From Pyrocephalus nanus (taxonomy: Eukaryota > Chordata > Aves > Passeriformes > Tyrannidae): a stretch of 64,000 bases of DNA. The DNA is taken from assembly GCA_038380795.1 (NCBI GenBank), contig CM076263.1, positions 10,840,709 to 10,904,708 on the forward strand, written 5' to 3'. Numbering within the stretch: the first letter of the stretch is position 1; each line of letters opens with the position of its first letter. The notes beneath the pieces are model-generated. The model did no database searches and was not told where the DNA came from. It saw only the letters and a list, made by a program, of their open reading frames with translations. Of this stretch, positions 48,261-61,900 are shown in pieces. A program made the translations under genes and the position numbers.

Positions 48261-51200
48261 TCAGTGGAGACCCAAGCTTCTACTTGTATAGTAAGCATAC
48301 TTCCCTTGGAGCAGTGGAACTACTGTATCCAGTCCTGTTCTTGTCCTTCTGTTTCTATGCCTACTCATTCGAGGGTTTTGTGCTGCCAGTAAGCAGTTAG
48401 TGAAATAAGTGACTTGTGTTTAAATGACTTTTCAGATATTGTGTGGAACTTGTAACAAAACTCCATGATCTGTGAAGAATGTAACATTTAATTCTTCGTC
48501 CTAAGTTTTTGTTCTGCTTTGAAAGAAGTGATGTACTGCTTGTCATGGCCAGATTTGCATGGGGTGTTGGAGCAGCCATGTAGGATAAAGATGCTTAGGT
48601 TGGAAAATAGAGTTTCTTAAGAAGTTTTGATGATTAGGAATAAAATTACACAGTGCATTCAATGTATGCTTTGATGTAAAGATGGTCTAATAGCATGCCA
48701 TCAGACTGGAGTGTCTTTAGCGAGCCTGTAATGCACATCAGTAGCATCGAAGAAGGTAGAGTCAGTGTTGCAGTGTACCCTGCAGATGTGCTGATTACTG
48801 TTTAGAACGTCTTTGGAGCTACAGGTTAGCATTTGGTGCAGCTGCTGAATTGGCTTCCTAGCAGCTGCACTGGTGGATGCTCTACTACTTCAGTTTAGAA
48901 AGAGCTATTTCTTAAAAGACCACCTCTATAAACAAGCTAAATATGTCAACCACCCTTTGTTTTCTAGAACATCTAGAGTATTCTAGAAGTATTCTGGTTT
49001 GGGATGCAGGGTGAAACACTTTTAACTACTTAAGCAGTGTTTGGCTTTTGCTAGTCACCAGACTGAATCAGCCAGTGGCACAGTGTCTTGTGCTGCTTCA
49101 CAACAAATAAAAATAATATCACAGATCTCCGGTATCTCATCTAACTGAACATGCCTTTCCGTTCAGAACTGCTGTAGTTTTGTGGCCAGACATTGTTGCT
49201 CCTGTTGTAATGAGTAGCAGCAATTGCTATTTTGAGTTCACCTACACCAGTAAAACTTTTAATGGGCATCTGCTTGAGTAATGGGAGCAGTCCGTTGGCT
49301 AATATATGATCACACTTGGAGGTTAGGTGTGCCCGTGTGTTAGGATGACTTCATTCACACTTTTATGCTAGTTGGCTCGGCAGCTTCTCTAGTGCAAAGG
49401 CTAAGTGACATGCATGATGAAACCAGATCTTGCTGTAGCTAGTCCAGCCACTGTTATAAATTGCACTGGTTCAGTAATATATTCCTTACTTATCTATCTT
49501 TGGTAATGTGTGTGCGCCTCTCCCCAAAATCAAGTGGCGTCTGAAAGTAATTGCTGTTTTGATACTGCTGCTGTCTACTGGCTGGAGACAAAGTTGACCA
49601 CAAAGGATTTTTCAGATACCTAAAATTTAGATATGCTGCTCTAAGAGCACAACAGTCTAAATCCGTGACAGACTGGTTTCCTCTGTTTTGAAGCCAAACC
49701 TTAAGGGCATAATTCAAAACAACCAACAGGAGCTGTTCTATATTTTGTGCAAGATAAGCAAGGAAAATTATCCTTCTTTTCACTTTCGAGAAGCTGCCCT
49801 TAGCTATAATTTTTGAGGAGAAAGAGGAGGTCTTTTAAATTGAAATTAGTTGTATTTGTATCTCAATTTATAAGATATGGTAACTGCTTTTGGACTGGAG
49901 ATAAGGGTAAAGTCAGCAGCGATGGATGGACTATTTTTCTTATTCCTTTCTAGAAGAAATCTTTATTGTATAATTTTTTAGAACTAAAGGTGTCTTGGGA
50001 TAAGGAACAGTACCCTTCTCTCTTATTGCTAGCATAAAAAAATAAGGAGTGGGAGGAGTAGGAAATAAGTCTTCAAGGTGTGTGTGAGAAATGGGAACTA
50101 CACAAACACTTCTCCAGCAGTGAGACTGAATGAAGACCACAAAGGAAATTTATGATAATGTAATGTAATAATACTGATGTATTAAAGCTCTCTAGGCTTC
50201 TCTGGAGTGGCTGAATACAAAGTGAGCATAACTGCTGATACTCAAGCATATGCCTTGGTGTCAAGGCTTTGTTTTGGTGCATAGTGATACCAGTCTTGCA
50301 GCTTGTGAAGAAGACTCTCCTGCTCCCTTTTTTTTCATATCTGCTCTTCTCATTTTGAGGGTATTTAACTTAGTAGTGAGCCAGTTCAGGGAAAAAAGTG
50401 ATGGAAAATTGCTTTGTGGAGTGAGTATCAGATGGATAACTCTCTGCTGTATCTTACTATAGGGTCAACCCTGAGAGGAATGGTGAAAGTAGGGATAACC
50501 TTTCTGCAGTTGTTGCTTGCCTTAGCACTGGCACCCTGAGATTATTGGCCTGAAAAGCATAATGGTGGACATGCCAGCAAAGGGATTGCAGGAACATACA
50601 AGGGAATAAGACTTCTAATTCAGATATTTAGCAAAATTGATATAGTCCACAGCTGAGAGGTGAGAGTATCACTCTTAAATGGAAGGGTGACTCTTCACTT
50701 CATGCTTTTGCTCTATCCCTGTATATAACTGATTTACTATGTGTGAAGCCAGCTCCATTAACTGGAGAATCTTTTGTCCTTGACACACTTAATGGCTGTG
50801 AAATCTTTCCTGGGGGTGACTGTTGCCATGTGAACATGTGTATTTGGAGAGAAGGAATGAGATTTATCGCTCTGTCACAAATGACTATTGTCAAAGTGAT
50901 GTGTAGTCACAGGAGGATGCTTGTAGACTAGGAATCTGTGAAGAGGATGCCTCGGTGGGAGCAAAGCAGTGGACTGGAAGCTAAGCAGTGGATGTGCAGA
51001 CTTGAAGAATGTGTAGACAACAGAAATTGCACTCATGTCTTCACAAAGCAACAAGTCTCTTCTACCTGAAAAGCTGTATTTTCTCCAATCTCCCCACCTC
51101 TTGTTTCTCATTATCATACTCAAAACCCACCACCTAATACACATCTGAAAGCCGATCACCTAAAATGATGACCACTTTGATTGTTGCAAGAGACTGTTAC

Positions 51201-54200
51201 ATGTAACACTTGAAAAAGTTGGTATAGTAATACCAGGAGCTATCACTTCAAAGCTGAAATTGTTTATGGACTGTCCAGTTTATGCACATAATGGAGAATT
51301 AATTTCTCTACCCAGTAAGACATAAGTTCTTCACTGTTTCTGCTTGGAAAAGCAGATTTTGAAATAATCCAATTAAAACAAAAAAAGAGCTACTGATGTC
51401 TTATTAGGCCTCTTAGTAATATTTGAGATTGGAGTGTGTTCTGTAGTGACTAGTCAGTTTGTGGCCTGCCTTCAAAAACATCTAAAATCTTAAACAGGCA
51501 GATAATGGCAGAGTGGATTTTCAAATGTGCAAAGATTAAGCTTGCCTAAACATGTTTTGCCTGCTTCTTAAATATGACAAGATGCTCATCAACATTTTCA
51601 GGCACCTACACACATTTAAATATCTAGCTCTATGATACTAAGATGATGTAGGAACGTAAGTGATCTGTTTACGTAGGTTGGATTTTAACTGTTCCTTGTT
51701 ACTCTAGAAAAGGCATAATATGTGAGGGCTGTGGTGATTTGGATTGTTTTCTCTCATAAATTTGTAAGCAAAAACTGAAAAGTTTTAGAACAATTTTGTG
51801 GAGTCCTGGAAAACATCTGAAAAACACACATTGCAGTTTGTCAGTAGGCCAATGTTCTTCTAATTGCTAGCTTGTTGGCTGGACAAGAAGATGATTAGAA
51901 CTGGAATTGTTTTCAAATATCTTCAATACTAAATAATTAAAATAGTGGAGTGTCTTTTAAAATAGAAAGTTGACTGTGCAGTTCCGCAGAAAAGGTAGCT
52001 ATTGTCAGAAGCAGAGCCAAGATAGGCTGGGATTTCCCAATGCTAATTGCCAGCTCTAACTTCTGGTATTTCTGGAAATACTTATTTGTTGTACTATCAT
52101 GCAGGAGTTGAGAAATTTGCAGTTCTAATGAAAATTTCTTCTTTTTGGCCTTTGGTGTAGTCATTGTTCCATAAAACTAGGAATGATGAGACAGGTATGT
52201 TGCAGTGTAAAATCTCAGTCTTAATCTAGACACTGTGCTAATTAAGGCTTGGTACCTCTTTTTAATGCCAAATGTCTTAAGTAGCTGGCTTCCATTGAAC
52301 AGTTTTAAGGTATAAAAGGCTATGTGAGGGTCTGGAATGGGATACATTGTATTGCAATATCTGTGTTCTCATGTGCTCTGGCTGAATGTGTGGGAGAACA
52401 AAACTTGGGTGGGGCAACTTGAAAAGTTATAACTCAGGATCTCCTTTAAACAGCTCCTAAATTGTTTTATCCACTGGAAACTACAATTAACCAATAAAGG
52501 AGCATGGGAATGAAAATTGCAGTATCCACTCTGTGTGCATGTACTACTTTCTTTCAGGGTAATTGTGACAAGAAACTCACAAAGTTCACTGTGGAAAAAA
52601 AAAAGTTAAATGACAATGTTGTCTGATCATTATACACAATTATATAGGAAATTAACTGTTGAAACTTGCTTTTCATTGTCCTGCTTTTATTGGGTGTTGG
52701 ATTAAGTCAGCCTGACACACTATCAACATGATTGTCACTTTCACTCAGTTTATTGTGTTCAGGAGTTATCTTTGATTCCAGTATTCCAGCATGTAGGGGA
52801 AGACTTGATCTCTGGAGTTTGTAGATTTTCTTCAACCACCTTGTCTTGGGAATGGAAAATTTAACCCTCTCTTCCTCTTGAAACAAGGGGTGTGGCTCAT
52901 GATTCTCCCTCTCTCTCGGGAGTCAAGGGTTCTACCTTCCACCCCATTTTCTGCTCCTGAGCTATATGGCTTCATGCCTCCAGTCCTGGACAGCATAAGG
53001 CTCTGCTCTAGTCACCTTGCTCTCTCAGGCAAAGCTTAAATGCTTTGTGCAGGAAAGAAATTAAACAACTTCTGAGTGCACTTGAGTAAGACCTGCTGCC
53101 TGTTCTGGTCAGTCCAACGTGAACCTCCTGCCATCAAGTAATGTATTTTCTTTATTATTAACAATAGGAATGTCCCCAGAGCACTTCTAAAATTACCTTA
53201 TTCAGGTGAACTGTAATACTGGTGTGCCTGAACCCTCTGTGAGGGGGGGACAATGTCAGCCCATAAGTTATTTAGCATCTCTTTTAATGGTGGAAAGAAA
53301 ATGTAATTGAGAAAGCAAGCAAAGACTGACAGATAAGGGTATGGGAAAACAGAAGGGAAGGAAAATGGTCTGAAAGGGGAGAGAAAGGAGGGACAGTTGA
53401 AGCTGTAGGGTCAGAGTTACTATTTTGGTAACTGTTCTATGAGAAGAAGCAACTGGGCTCTTGCAGGTTGCCTGCTGATCATCTGTCCCTGGATGGGAAA
53501 GTACAAAGCCAAAGGCTGATATTTGAGGCAGATATTCTATAAACAACCTGCAGTATCTCCAATGGTTGAGACAGAAAGGAAAGAGAATTGGTAAATGAGA
53601 ACTGTGCTGTGCTGTTTGGAATTACAGTAGGCAAACCTGGGTTGGAGTTAGCTTACTTTGAATAAACACATGGTTATTTCCTTTAACAGGATTATGAAAT
53701 GGGAGGGAGTAGGAAGAAGAAAGGCAAATTGGCATATGCAAACTGGAAAAAAATAGTATTTTTAAATATATTGGTAACAAGAAAGGAATCTTTGTTGTGT
53801 AGAGACATTTCTTTTGTGTCCCTTTAAAAAGTTCAAAGGACTGAGTTTGGAGTAGTTGAAAAAAAGCAATTGTTATTTTTTTCATTTGTTTGTTTATCTT
53901 TAGTAAGATTTTAATGTAAAGTAAAATAAATTTTAAAATTATAAATGAGCAGTCTGTGTGGTTTTACTGTGGTACATTATATCCTCTGTTCCTTTTTGGC
54001 ACTAGTTGTGCCTAATCTGATTTGTCCAGCTGTCGAAGTTGTCAGTTAAAAGTCATGTAAAGGAGAGGATTTAAGGAATGGTCCAGTCCTTGTATTTGAA
54101 GGTTGTTGTTTTGTTGTTAGTAAAGATAGTTTGCTGTGAATATCTCCTTTAATAGTATCTAAGTAATATAACACCCATACTTTTTTTTTAGCAGAGATGT

Positions 54201-55197
54201 GAGCCTTTTCATCCTATGCTTTTATTTTGGGAGTCGTAGAATGAGCAGACAACAGAAGCTAAGGAGTTAATCAGGCTGAAAGTGACGTATTATTTGCCTT
54301 ATTCCAGCAATATTTTCTCGTCCTGTTCTTCAAGAAGCTGTTCTGACTGTGTGTAGTCCAGGCCAATGCCTAGCATTAGGGGCAAGTCAAGCCCGTTTTT
54401 GCTTCCTTGCACATTGTCACACTTGTGTCTCATTGAGGTGTTCTGAATATGTCTCATGCATGTTCTGAATGTGAAGCTTAAGCGTAGGGGACAGTCAGGA
54501 TGTCACTGGCTATTTTCCCAGGAAATGGCAAGTGTGAACTCGTGTTGTTATTCTGACGTGTGAAAAGCTATTTAATTAGTTATTTTTCTACTTCTAGACC
54601 TAAACAATCTAGACATAACTGCAGCCTTAAGCTTTTAAAAATACTGTTAACATTGTGCAGGCAAAAGCCATCATGGTTGAATGTCTTTTAACTATAGCTT
54701 TGAGATGTCTTAATTTCTTAGACTCACATCTTGTGTCCACATTTATTGGTACCACAGGTATTACCTCTTCCTGTATTTAGGTTGTTATGTGGAGTCCACA
54801 CTGTACCTTGAAGTATTTTGAGGTAGAAAAATTTTTAAGTGCCATTCTTGTTTCACCTAGCACTAGTGCTACTTTATACTGTTCAGATTTTGAGAGGTGA
54901 CTAGCAAAGCACAATCTGAAACTCAAGCTAAATTTACTCCTCTACAGCTGTCTAAGGAGTCTCATTCCCCAGCTATGCTGCATGTGTATATCTCAGATGA
55001 AATATACAGCCAGTTATCCACAACACTTGCACTGACTTGATTACGATAGAAGCAAAGGTGTTTTAATAACTTTGCAAATGATGTGGTTACCAATGCATAT
55101 GTATGTGTCTGACATACCTGTGTGGCTTGGTTCTTGGGTGCATACCTTGTTTCTTTCATCTTTGTTTCTTTGCTGTGTGTGGTGGAAACCTCTTTAG

Positions 55198-55408
55198 GAA
55201 TCTTGTAAACTTGGGAAACCTGTCTGCTTATCCGGAGCCTGAAACAGTGCCCTTTGAAGTCAGAAGAAAGAGTTCAGTTGGCTTGGCTGAGCCAATCAAG
55301 AGTGAAACTCAAAATTCTGGCTCCATGGATGCATATGGTGGGGTTCCTGTGAGGCATGAGTCCCCTGAATCTATCATAGAAATACACATGGCTAATGAGA
55401 ATGCTCAG
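55198..55408 (+). other. Unidentified coding-like block, possible cryptic exon
   Basis: The 211-base block is preceded by a pyrimidine-rich run (CCTTGTTTCTTTCATCTTTG) and CTCTTTAG at 55197, and is followed by CAG/GTTGGT at 55409. In one frame it is fully open and reads as soluble, charged, ordinary protein (segments FEVRRKSSVGLAEPIKSETQ and ESPESIIEIHMANENAQ), unlike the leucine/cysteine/phenylalanine-rich chance frames around it. Entry is phase 2 and exit phase 0. An internal ATG at 55325 gives 28 codons ending in phase 0, the phase needed to join RAI14 exon 3. Spliced after exon 2 in the RAI14 frame it would meet a stop after 14 codons. I do not recognise the protein. It could be an alternative first coding exon, a retrocopy fragment or chance. 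Confidence 0.35.
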
Positions 55409-55480
55409 GTTGGTGGCTTATCCAACAGTGGCTTCTTTATGATATTTAAAGTAGTTCGAGTTTGTTGTATTCCCCCCTGC

Positions 55481-55520
55481 TTTTTTTTTTGTTTGTTTTT
55501 TTTGTTTGTTTGTTTGTTTG
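55481..55520. repeat. T-rich (GTTT)n simple repeat
   Basis: A T10 run is followed by GTTTG units, ending with four clean GTTT repeats. It is likely length-variable. It lies 70 bases right of the coding-like block at 55198-55408. Confidence 0.9.
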
Positions 55521-56073
55521 GCAGGTCATTGCTTACAATATGACCTGATTCTCTTCAGTAGGATTAATGGCAGCCTCTCAGTGACCTTGCCCTTCTGGTC
55601 TGTATTTCAGATGTATAATCCATAGGTGTATAGGAAGTTTAGGTCAAAGGCAGTACTTGAGGTGTGGATGAACTCTGGAATCTTCCAGGAAGAAGCAACA
55701 GCAAGAAGGTACAGAGTGTTAGTTGATGTATTATTTGTGAGCAGTTTTGCTGCACACCCCAGCTGCAGACAGATTTCTGCATTTTGAAACAGAGGGAGCG
55801 ACATCATGCACAAGCACTCTATTAGTCATTAAGAAAAGCCATAGTGCACTGTCAGATTTGTGTCTTGAGTTGTTTTGCCTCTGTTGCTTCTGGGTAAAGA
55901 CATTGTGTAGTAACGAAATCAGATTTGGAACTGTGAATCTCTTTGCAACCCTTCTAGCGGTTTATGAGGGGACTTGGTTGGAGGCAGTGCTTTTTGAATA
56001 CAGGTGTAGAAGATGTTTTTTCTGTAAATGTGTACTTGCCTTGTAGAGTGATTCTTAAAGGCCTTAGGTCACA

Positions 56074-57140
56074 ATCATAGAATGGTTTGGGTTGGAAAGG
56101 ACCTTTAAAGGTCATCTAGTCCAACCCCCTGCTATGACTAGGGACATCTTCAATTAGATCAGGTAGGTCCAAGCCTGGTCCAACCCGACCTTGGATGTTC
56201 CCAAGGATGAGGCAATCTACAGCCTCTCTGAGCAAACTGCTCCAGTGTTTTACCACCCTCACTGTAAAACATTTCTTCCTTTACATCTAGTTTCAACCTA
56301 CCCTCTTTTAGTTTCCAACCATTACTCCTTGCCCTACTGCAACAGGCCCTGTTAAAAAGTCCTTCTCCATCTTTCTCTACAAGCACCCTTTAAGTATCGA
56401 AAGGCTGCAGCAAGGTCTCCTGAAGCCTTCTCTTCTCCAGTCTGAGCAATCCCAACTCTCAGCCTGCCCTCAGAGAAGTGCTCCAGCCCTTTGACCATCA
56501 ATGGGTCTGTGTCTTTCCTATGCTGAGGACCCCAGAGCTGGATGCTCCAGATGGGGTCTCACCAGAGCAGAGCTGAGGGGCAGAATCCCCTCCTTTACCT
56601 GCTGCCTACCCTGCTTTGGATGCAGCCCAGGACGTGTTTGGCTTTCTGGGCTGTGAGTGCACATGGCCAGATCATGCCCAACTTTCCATCCACTGGTACC
56701 CCCAAGTCCTTCTCCACAGCCCTGCTCTCAATCCCTCATCCCCAAGCCCGTATTGATACCCTGGCCCATGTGAAGAACCTTGAACTTGGTCTTGTTGAAC
56801 CTCATGATGTTCCCATAAGCCCACTCTTTGAGCTTGTCCAGGTCCCTCTGGATGGCATCCTGTCCTTCAGGTGTGTCAAACGCGCCACTCAGCTTAGTGT
56901 CATCTGCAGACTCACTGAGGGTGCACTTGCTCTGGCTGTCTGTGTCCCAGATGAAGACATTAAGCAGTACTGGTTCCAATACAGACCTCTTAGGAACTCC
57001 TCATCGCTGATCTCTGTCTGAACGTTGAGCTGTTGACAACTACCTTCTGGATGGCAGCCAACCAGCCAATTCCTTGTCCAGCAAACAGTCTCTCAAATCC
57101 ACGTCTCCAGTCTAGAGAGAAGGATGTTGAGGGAGGCCAT
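56074..57140 (-). mobile_element. CR1 LINE, 5'-truncated, minus strand, in intron 2
   Basis: The left edge ATCATAGAATGGTTTGGG and the following GGACCTTTAAAGGTCATC are the reverse complement of the avian CR1 3' terminus. The minus strand from 56979 to 56728 retains 83 codons around the polymerase active site (SADDTKLSG, where the family has FADDTKLGG, then [13 protein letters not shown]). The two catalytic aspartates are kept here, unlike in the 21.6 kb copy, but the frame is broken on both sides. Similarity to the RT core fades near 57140. It is antisense to RAI14 and is the best preserved of the three long copies at its 3' end. Confidence 0.93.
56728..56979 (-). pseudogene. CR1 ORF2 RT active-site remnant (83 codons)
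   Basis: This minus-strand frame holds the ADDTKLSG box followed by the [16 protein letters not shown] and [12 protein letters not shown] segments, the standard order downstream of the CR1 reverse-transcriptase catalytic site. It is bounded by frame breaks and has no endonuclease domain, so it is a dead relic. Confidence 0.85.
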
Positions 57141-58971
57141 GTGTTGACCACATTATTTCTATGTGCTTATAAGGGGAAGAAGCAGGACGCTTTTCTTTAA
57201 TTCCTTTAGCTGTGACTAAGGGAACCTGAACAGTTTATTGTGTGCTTCTGCCTTATGTTGTCGATGGAGGAGGACTGCAAATTCAAGCTGTCTTGGAGTG
57301 TATTTCTGGCACAGTAATGGCATACATAAGGGGGGAATTTTCTGGATTTCTTTTTGACCACCCAGGTGCATTCCTGTCCCACTTGGTACAAACAGCCTGT
57401 TGCTGTCTCATTTTGCTGGATTTGTCTCACAACTGTCTCCTGTCCTTTGTCAGAGCACGATAAGTACAACAGGCAGCAGTTGTGTGTCCCTTCAGCTCTC
57501 TTGGGGAATAGATGTTGCAAACAGGGCTCTGCGTGTGAAGCACTGTACAGCAAGAAGCTGCCCTAGGCTTCATGTTGGGCAGCAGTTTTTTTTATCCAGT
57601 AGTGAATACCACTTCTTAATGCATATGTTGTTTGCTTGTAAACTCAGAGTTGCTCAGTGTGTTTTGGTTTTGTTGTTCTTAGTGTAGGTTCCTTGTGTGC
57701 AAGCCAGGTCTCGCTTCAGCTGGATTGCTGTGCTGGTTATTTAGCATGTTGTGCTCCTGAGAGGAAGGTTGTGCTATCCATGTGTTTGTGAGGAACATTA
57801 GCACAGATTAATGTCACAGCTAAAAATTCCTGAAAATTTCCTGTGGTGGTGCACTGCAGCTATCTTCGTTCACTCAGATGATGGTAAGATGCATGAGGTC
57901 AGATGTAGGCTGTTGGGTTTTTATGTTTGTGAGTAATTTTGCTTTTCTTAGAAGGTCATTTGAGAGAAAAAGTAATTCATATTAATGTATATTGCTTGCT
58001 AAGCTCTGATATAGTGAATGGGACAGAGCAAACATGAAGGGTGTGTGGGGGAAAATGGCTACAGGTAAGTTTCTTCTGCTGAAGGCTGACCATTGGTTTC
58101 TGTTATATTGCCTAGGATTTTGGAATAATGTATTATATTTTTCACATTTTTAAATGTGGATGCTTGGTCAGTCATTACACATTATGTGATAAACACTAGA
58201 ATTTCTTTATTATTTTCTTCTTTTAATTCAGGTTAGCTGGAGAAAGAAGTGACCCTCCTCTGGCCATAGAAGCTTGTGTTCAAACTCTTCTCATTCACTG
58301 TATCTTGCACAGTTTGGGGCAAGTGAGCAACTATGGCTTGTAAAATATATAGTATCTTCTTCATTTAGCTGTGCAGTGTTAAAGGGAAGACAACAGGTCC
58401 AATATGAGAATTTTGGATACAAAATGGAAGAACATTAAGTGAGTGTTCTTCAGACACCAGGAAGGCGAGTTTAGTAAATTAACTTGTAGGTGAAATGTGC
58501 TTGACATTTTTTCTTCTGGTAACATAAGAATGTAATTGTTATGCCATGGTGTATTTTTTCCAATCCATGCAAGTGAGTTTCCATTCCTGGAATTTAGATT
58601 TACAGTCTGCTTCCCCTCCTTCCCAGCTCCAATGTGTCATGATACTTTTAGATGAAGGTCAAGTCACTTTATAATTTATTCTTGAAATGCTAAGTTGCCT
58701 CTTTGCTGCAGTAGTAGCTCTGGTTGTGTCTGTCTATAAGCTAAGAGGGAAAAAGTCTTCTATCTAGAAATTATACCTAGATACTACTTAATGACAGATT
58801 TCTTCCTGCTCTTTGGCAGCAGCAGTTCTTGCCCTCATTCTCCCCTCCTGTCTCCTGGGTAACTCCCATGGGTTTAATAACTGTGGTTGGGGCAGAAATT
58901 TAATTTTCTTAAATTTATATTTCTGTTTTTAACACTAATAGTTTTTTTGTTGTTTGAGTGTGTGTGTCCAT

Positions 58972-58987
58972 CCCCCCTCCCCCCCCC
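58972..58987. repeat. Poly-C tract (C6-T-C9)
   Basis: Six cytosines, a thymine, then nine cytosines lie in intron 2, so the minus strand carries runs of G. They are too few to predict a stable quadruplex with confidence. No function is evident. Confidence 0.85.
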
Positions 58988-61900
58988 ACCGCACTGGTCT
59001 GTAAATTACTTCTGTAGTGCTTAGTATTTTCAGTTTTATAAATGTAGGATTGTTTTGACTCTGTACATACAGCAAACACAGTTAGAAAATTACATTCTTT
59101 GACCTCGGAAAAAGAAATTAGGCATTTTCAAGTAGCTTGTACGTGGTACATGCACTGAAGGTGGCTGAAAATAAATTTAGTACAATCTGATTTAGAGGGA
59201 GGGGAGCAGGTACAATCTTGCCACTGGAATTGACTTAAGCTCCTAGCTGAACAGTAGGATAACTGCCAACATAATGCAGTAAAGGAAGGAAAGGTTGGAA
59301 GATTGGAAGAAGGGCTCAGTCCCTCATTTTTCAATGCAATTTTCTATAGCCTTGTGCAGGGGCTTGTTAGCCCACTTATACACATTAAAAGTAAGGAAGA
59401 GGTGCGTAAAAATACTTAAATGAGGTTGTTGTTATGGTTAGGAAAGTAATTCTGCAGTGCTCAAATACTGTGGAAATATGAGGACTGTGTAAATTGTCTT
59501 AGAGACAAGCAGCTTCTACCATGCCCAGACTAACTTCTTTCATAGCTTGAGACTTGTCAGACTGTTCTGACCTTGGTGTGTCTGCTGACTGTTGTTGTAA
59601 ACTTTCATCTCTTGAGTTTCCCTCTGTTTAAAATTGCTGGATAGTTTGTGGAGGTGCTGCTGTTGCACACTGCTGGAAATCTGACCTTTGCAGGGCACTG
59701 GAGTTTGTCCCAAATGTGTGTAATAGGACTGCATGAGGGTTGCATGGATACTTCCATCAGTAAGGTTCAAAGGGGTGATTTTAAATATGGATCCATTAAT
59801 GGCCCTGATAATAGTTTCCTTTAATGATCTTTTCCGAAAAATTGACACCTGTGTTTGTGGTGACAAGGTGCTCAGAACATCTTTTGCATTTAAGTATTTC
59901 AGTTGTAGGATTACTCCCAGTTTTTCTCAATGCTTGACCATGCTCTGACCTAGAACATGTCTCCTCCTGTTTTCAGTGTGTGGGGGGGATTTTGGATGAA
60001 TTGTCACTTTTCACACACAGCTGAAATGCATCTTCTTTTCAAGTATGTTTGAATAAGCCAGTGATTAAGCAAAACAAGTAGGAAAGAATGTGATCTTGCT
60101 ATATGCCATTGTAATGACCCCCTCTTTGAAATAAATCAGTTGTTTGTCAGAAGACTCATGTCTGCATAAGCACACGACATTGCTGCAGACAGGAAGTGCC
60201 CTAGTCTGTTGACCTCGTCTCCCAGGGAAAATCAAAGTTCTCATTAAATTAAGAAAAAATAACAAAAAAGCCCCCAACTTGTCTTAGTGGAAGACAAAGG
60301 CAATAATATGTATAACCTCTTTTTTTGTTGTTGTTTATGAATGTGCAATTGGATACTTAAATTGCTTTTAAAACCTTTTTAATGCAGCTGAAAAGAGTGA
60401 GGTCAGATGTATTTTCTTAGGGTTATATTACACTGCACAAGGGTGAACAGGAAATGGTTTAAAGGAATGCCAAGAAGCCCCTATTCCCTAACCAATCCCC
60501 TTGTCTTCTTTTTAACCAGCTTTATTTCACATTGCATGCTTCAGCTGCTATAAGCATTTCTGGGTTGAGAACAGGGGAAAGTTTCAGTGTGTTCTTAAGT
60601 TACATCATCCGAGTTCCTTTGCCTGCAATTTAAGGAAAAAAATTGTCTGGATTTTAAATACAACTGTATATACAGGCCAAGTGTAGTGAAACAGATCTTG
60701 CTATATGCGTTTCTCATCTGTTAGAAGAGGTATGCTACCTTACTAACACTAGAAATGATGGTAGTTTAATGTGAAAAGAATAGTCATCACAATTTCCAGT
60801 CATTAACTCTGTTTTGCAGGAATTTATGCATTACCTTCCTCATTTATTGACTTTATCTCATACATTCTAATTCATGTGTTTTGAGAGAGGTTTTTTCGAA
60901 AGCAGCTTTTTTTTTTTTCTTCAAGTCTAAGTCCTGAAAAATGGAAAAACCTTGCCAAATCTATGCTCTTAAAAACTATCAAAACCAAATAATTACAGAA
61001 AAAAGAAACCGAAACCCAAAACAAGCTCAGATTTAAGTCTTTCTGTACCATACACTCCCTGAAATGTTTTAAGATTGTTTATATCTCTTAGGTGGTTTTG
61101 CTTGTCACCTAGAATATCCAGTTAAGTAACACTAAGGAACATCTTGTAGAAAAGAAAATTTGGAAGTAGATTTTTCAAAGAGCTGCAGGGGAAATAGCTT
61201 GTTTTCTGGAGATGGCAGTGATCTGTACATAGCATAATTCTTGGGCTTCCTGCTATTCATAGGTGAGGTAAGTCCCTTCCTCTGTGGGGAAGGTTACTTG
61301 ATATGGTAAGTCACCTCTTTCTGAGGCTTTGAACAGATATCATGAACGCTCTCCTAACACCTAGCTTCTAATCTAAAAGCTCATTAATTTTTTCATACCT
61401 GATCTGGCTGATTCTAGGGGTGTATTTGGTGGTTTTACCCATTGGCTGGTTAGTAGGGCAAATCTTGCAAATATTAGCAATGTTTGCCGGAGTGCTGCCA
61501 AGCTGAACATGCAAGGCTAAACCAGAAATGTACTAAATTCCTTCACAGAGTGTGTGTGATGTGAATTTTTTATAATCTTGTCTCTTCATGACTCATTTCA
61601 AACACATACACATAAGCACAAGTTCCAAAAGTAACCTACTGCTTATCTTAAAATATCCTTAAATAGTCACACTAGACATTATCCTGTGCTGTTTCAAACT
61701 TGGGTATCAACCCGAGATGTCTAAAGTATGACAAAACTAGATAAGTTGACCAGTAGTGTCAGTACACATTCAGGAGTTGAAACTTACAAATGTCCGGCTC
61801 CTGTCTCACTCAGAAGATGCGGTTGTAACTTCTTCTGCAGCTTCTGAACACAGTGATTTGGCTTTCCAGAATTCAGCAGCTTGGCTGACCACCTAGTGTA

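Noticed and set aside
55103..55543. Full 146-codon frame starting at the ATG at 55103
   Set aside because: The first 30 residues and the last 40 are translations of a pyrimidine tract and a T-rich repeat. Only 55198-55408 looks coding-like, so that part is reported separately and not the whole frame.
57206..57553. 115-codon minus-strand frame just right of the CR1 at 56-57 kb
   Set aside because: It does not resemble CR1 ORF1 or ORF2 or another family, and overlaps three plus-strand frames. Most likely chance.
59540..59866. 108-codon minus-strand frame with protein-like composition in intron 2
   Set aside because: It has no motif, no splice sites of quality and no repeat copy in the window. 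An overlapping plus-strand frame of 71 codons is equally featureless.
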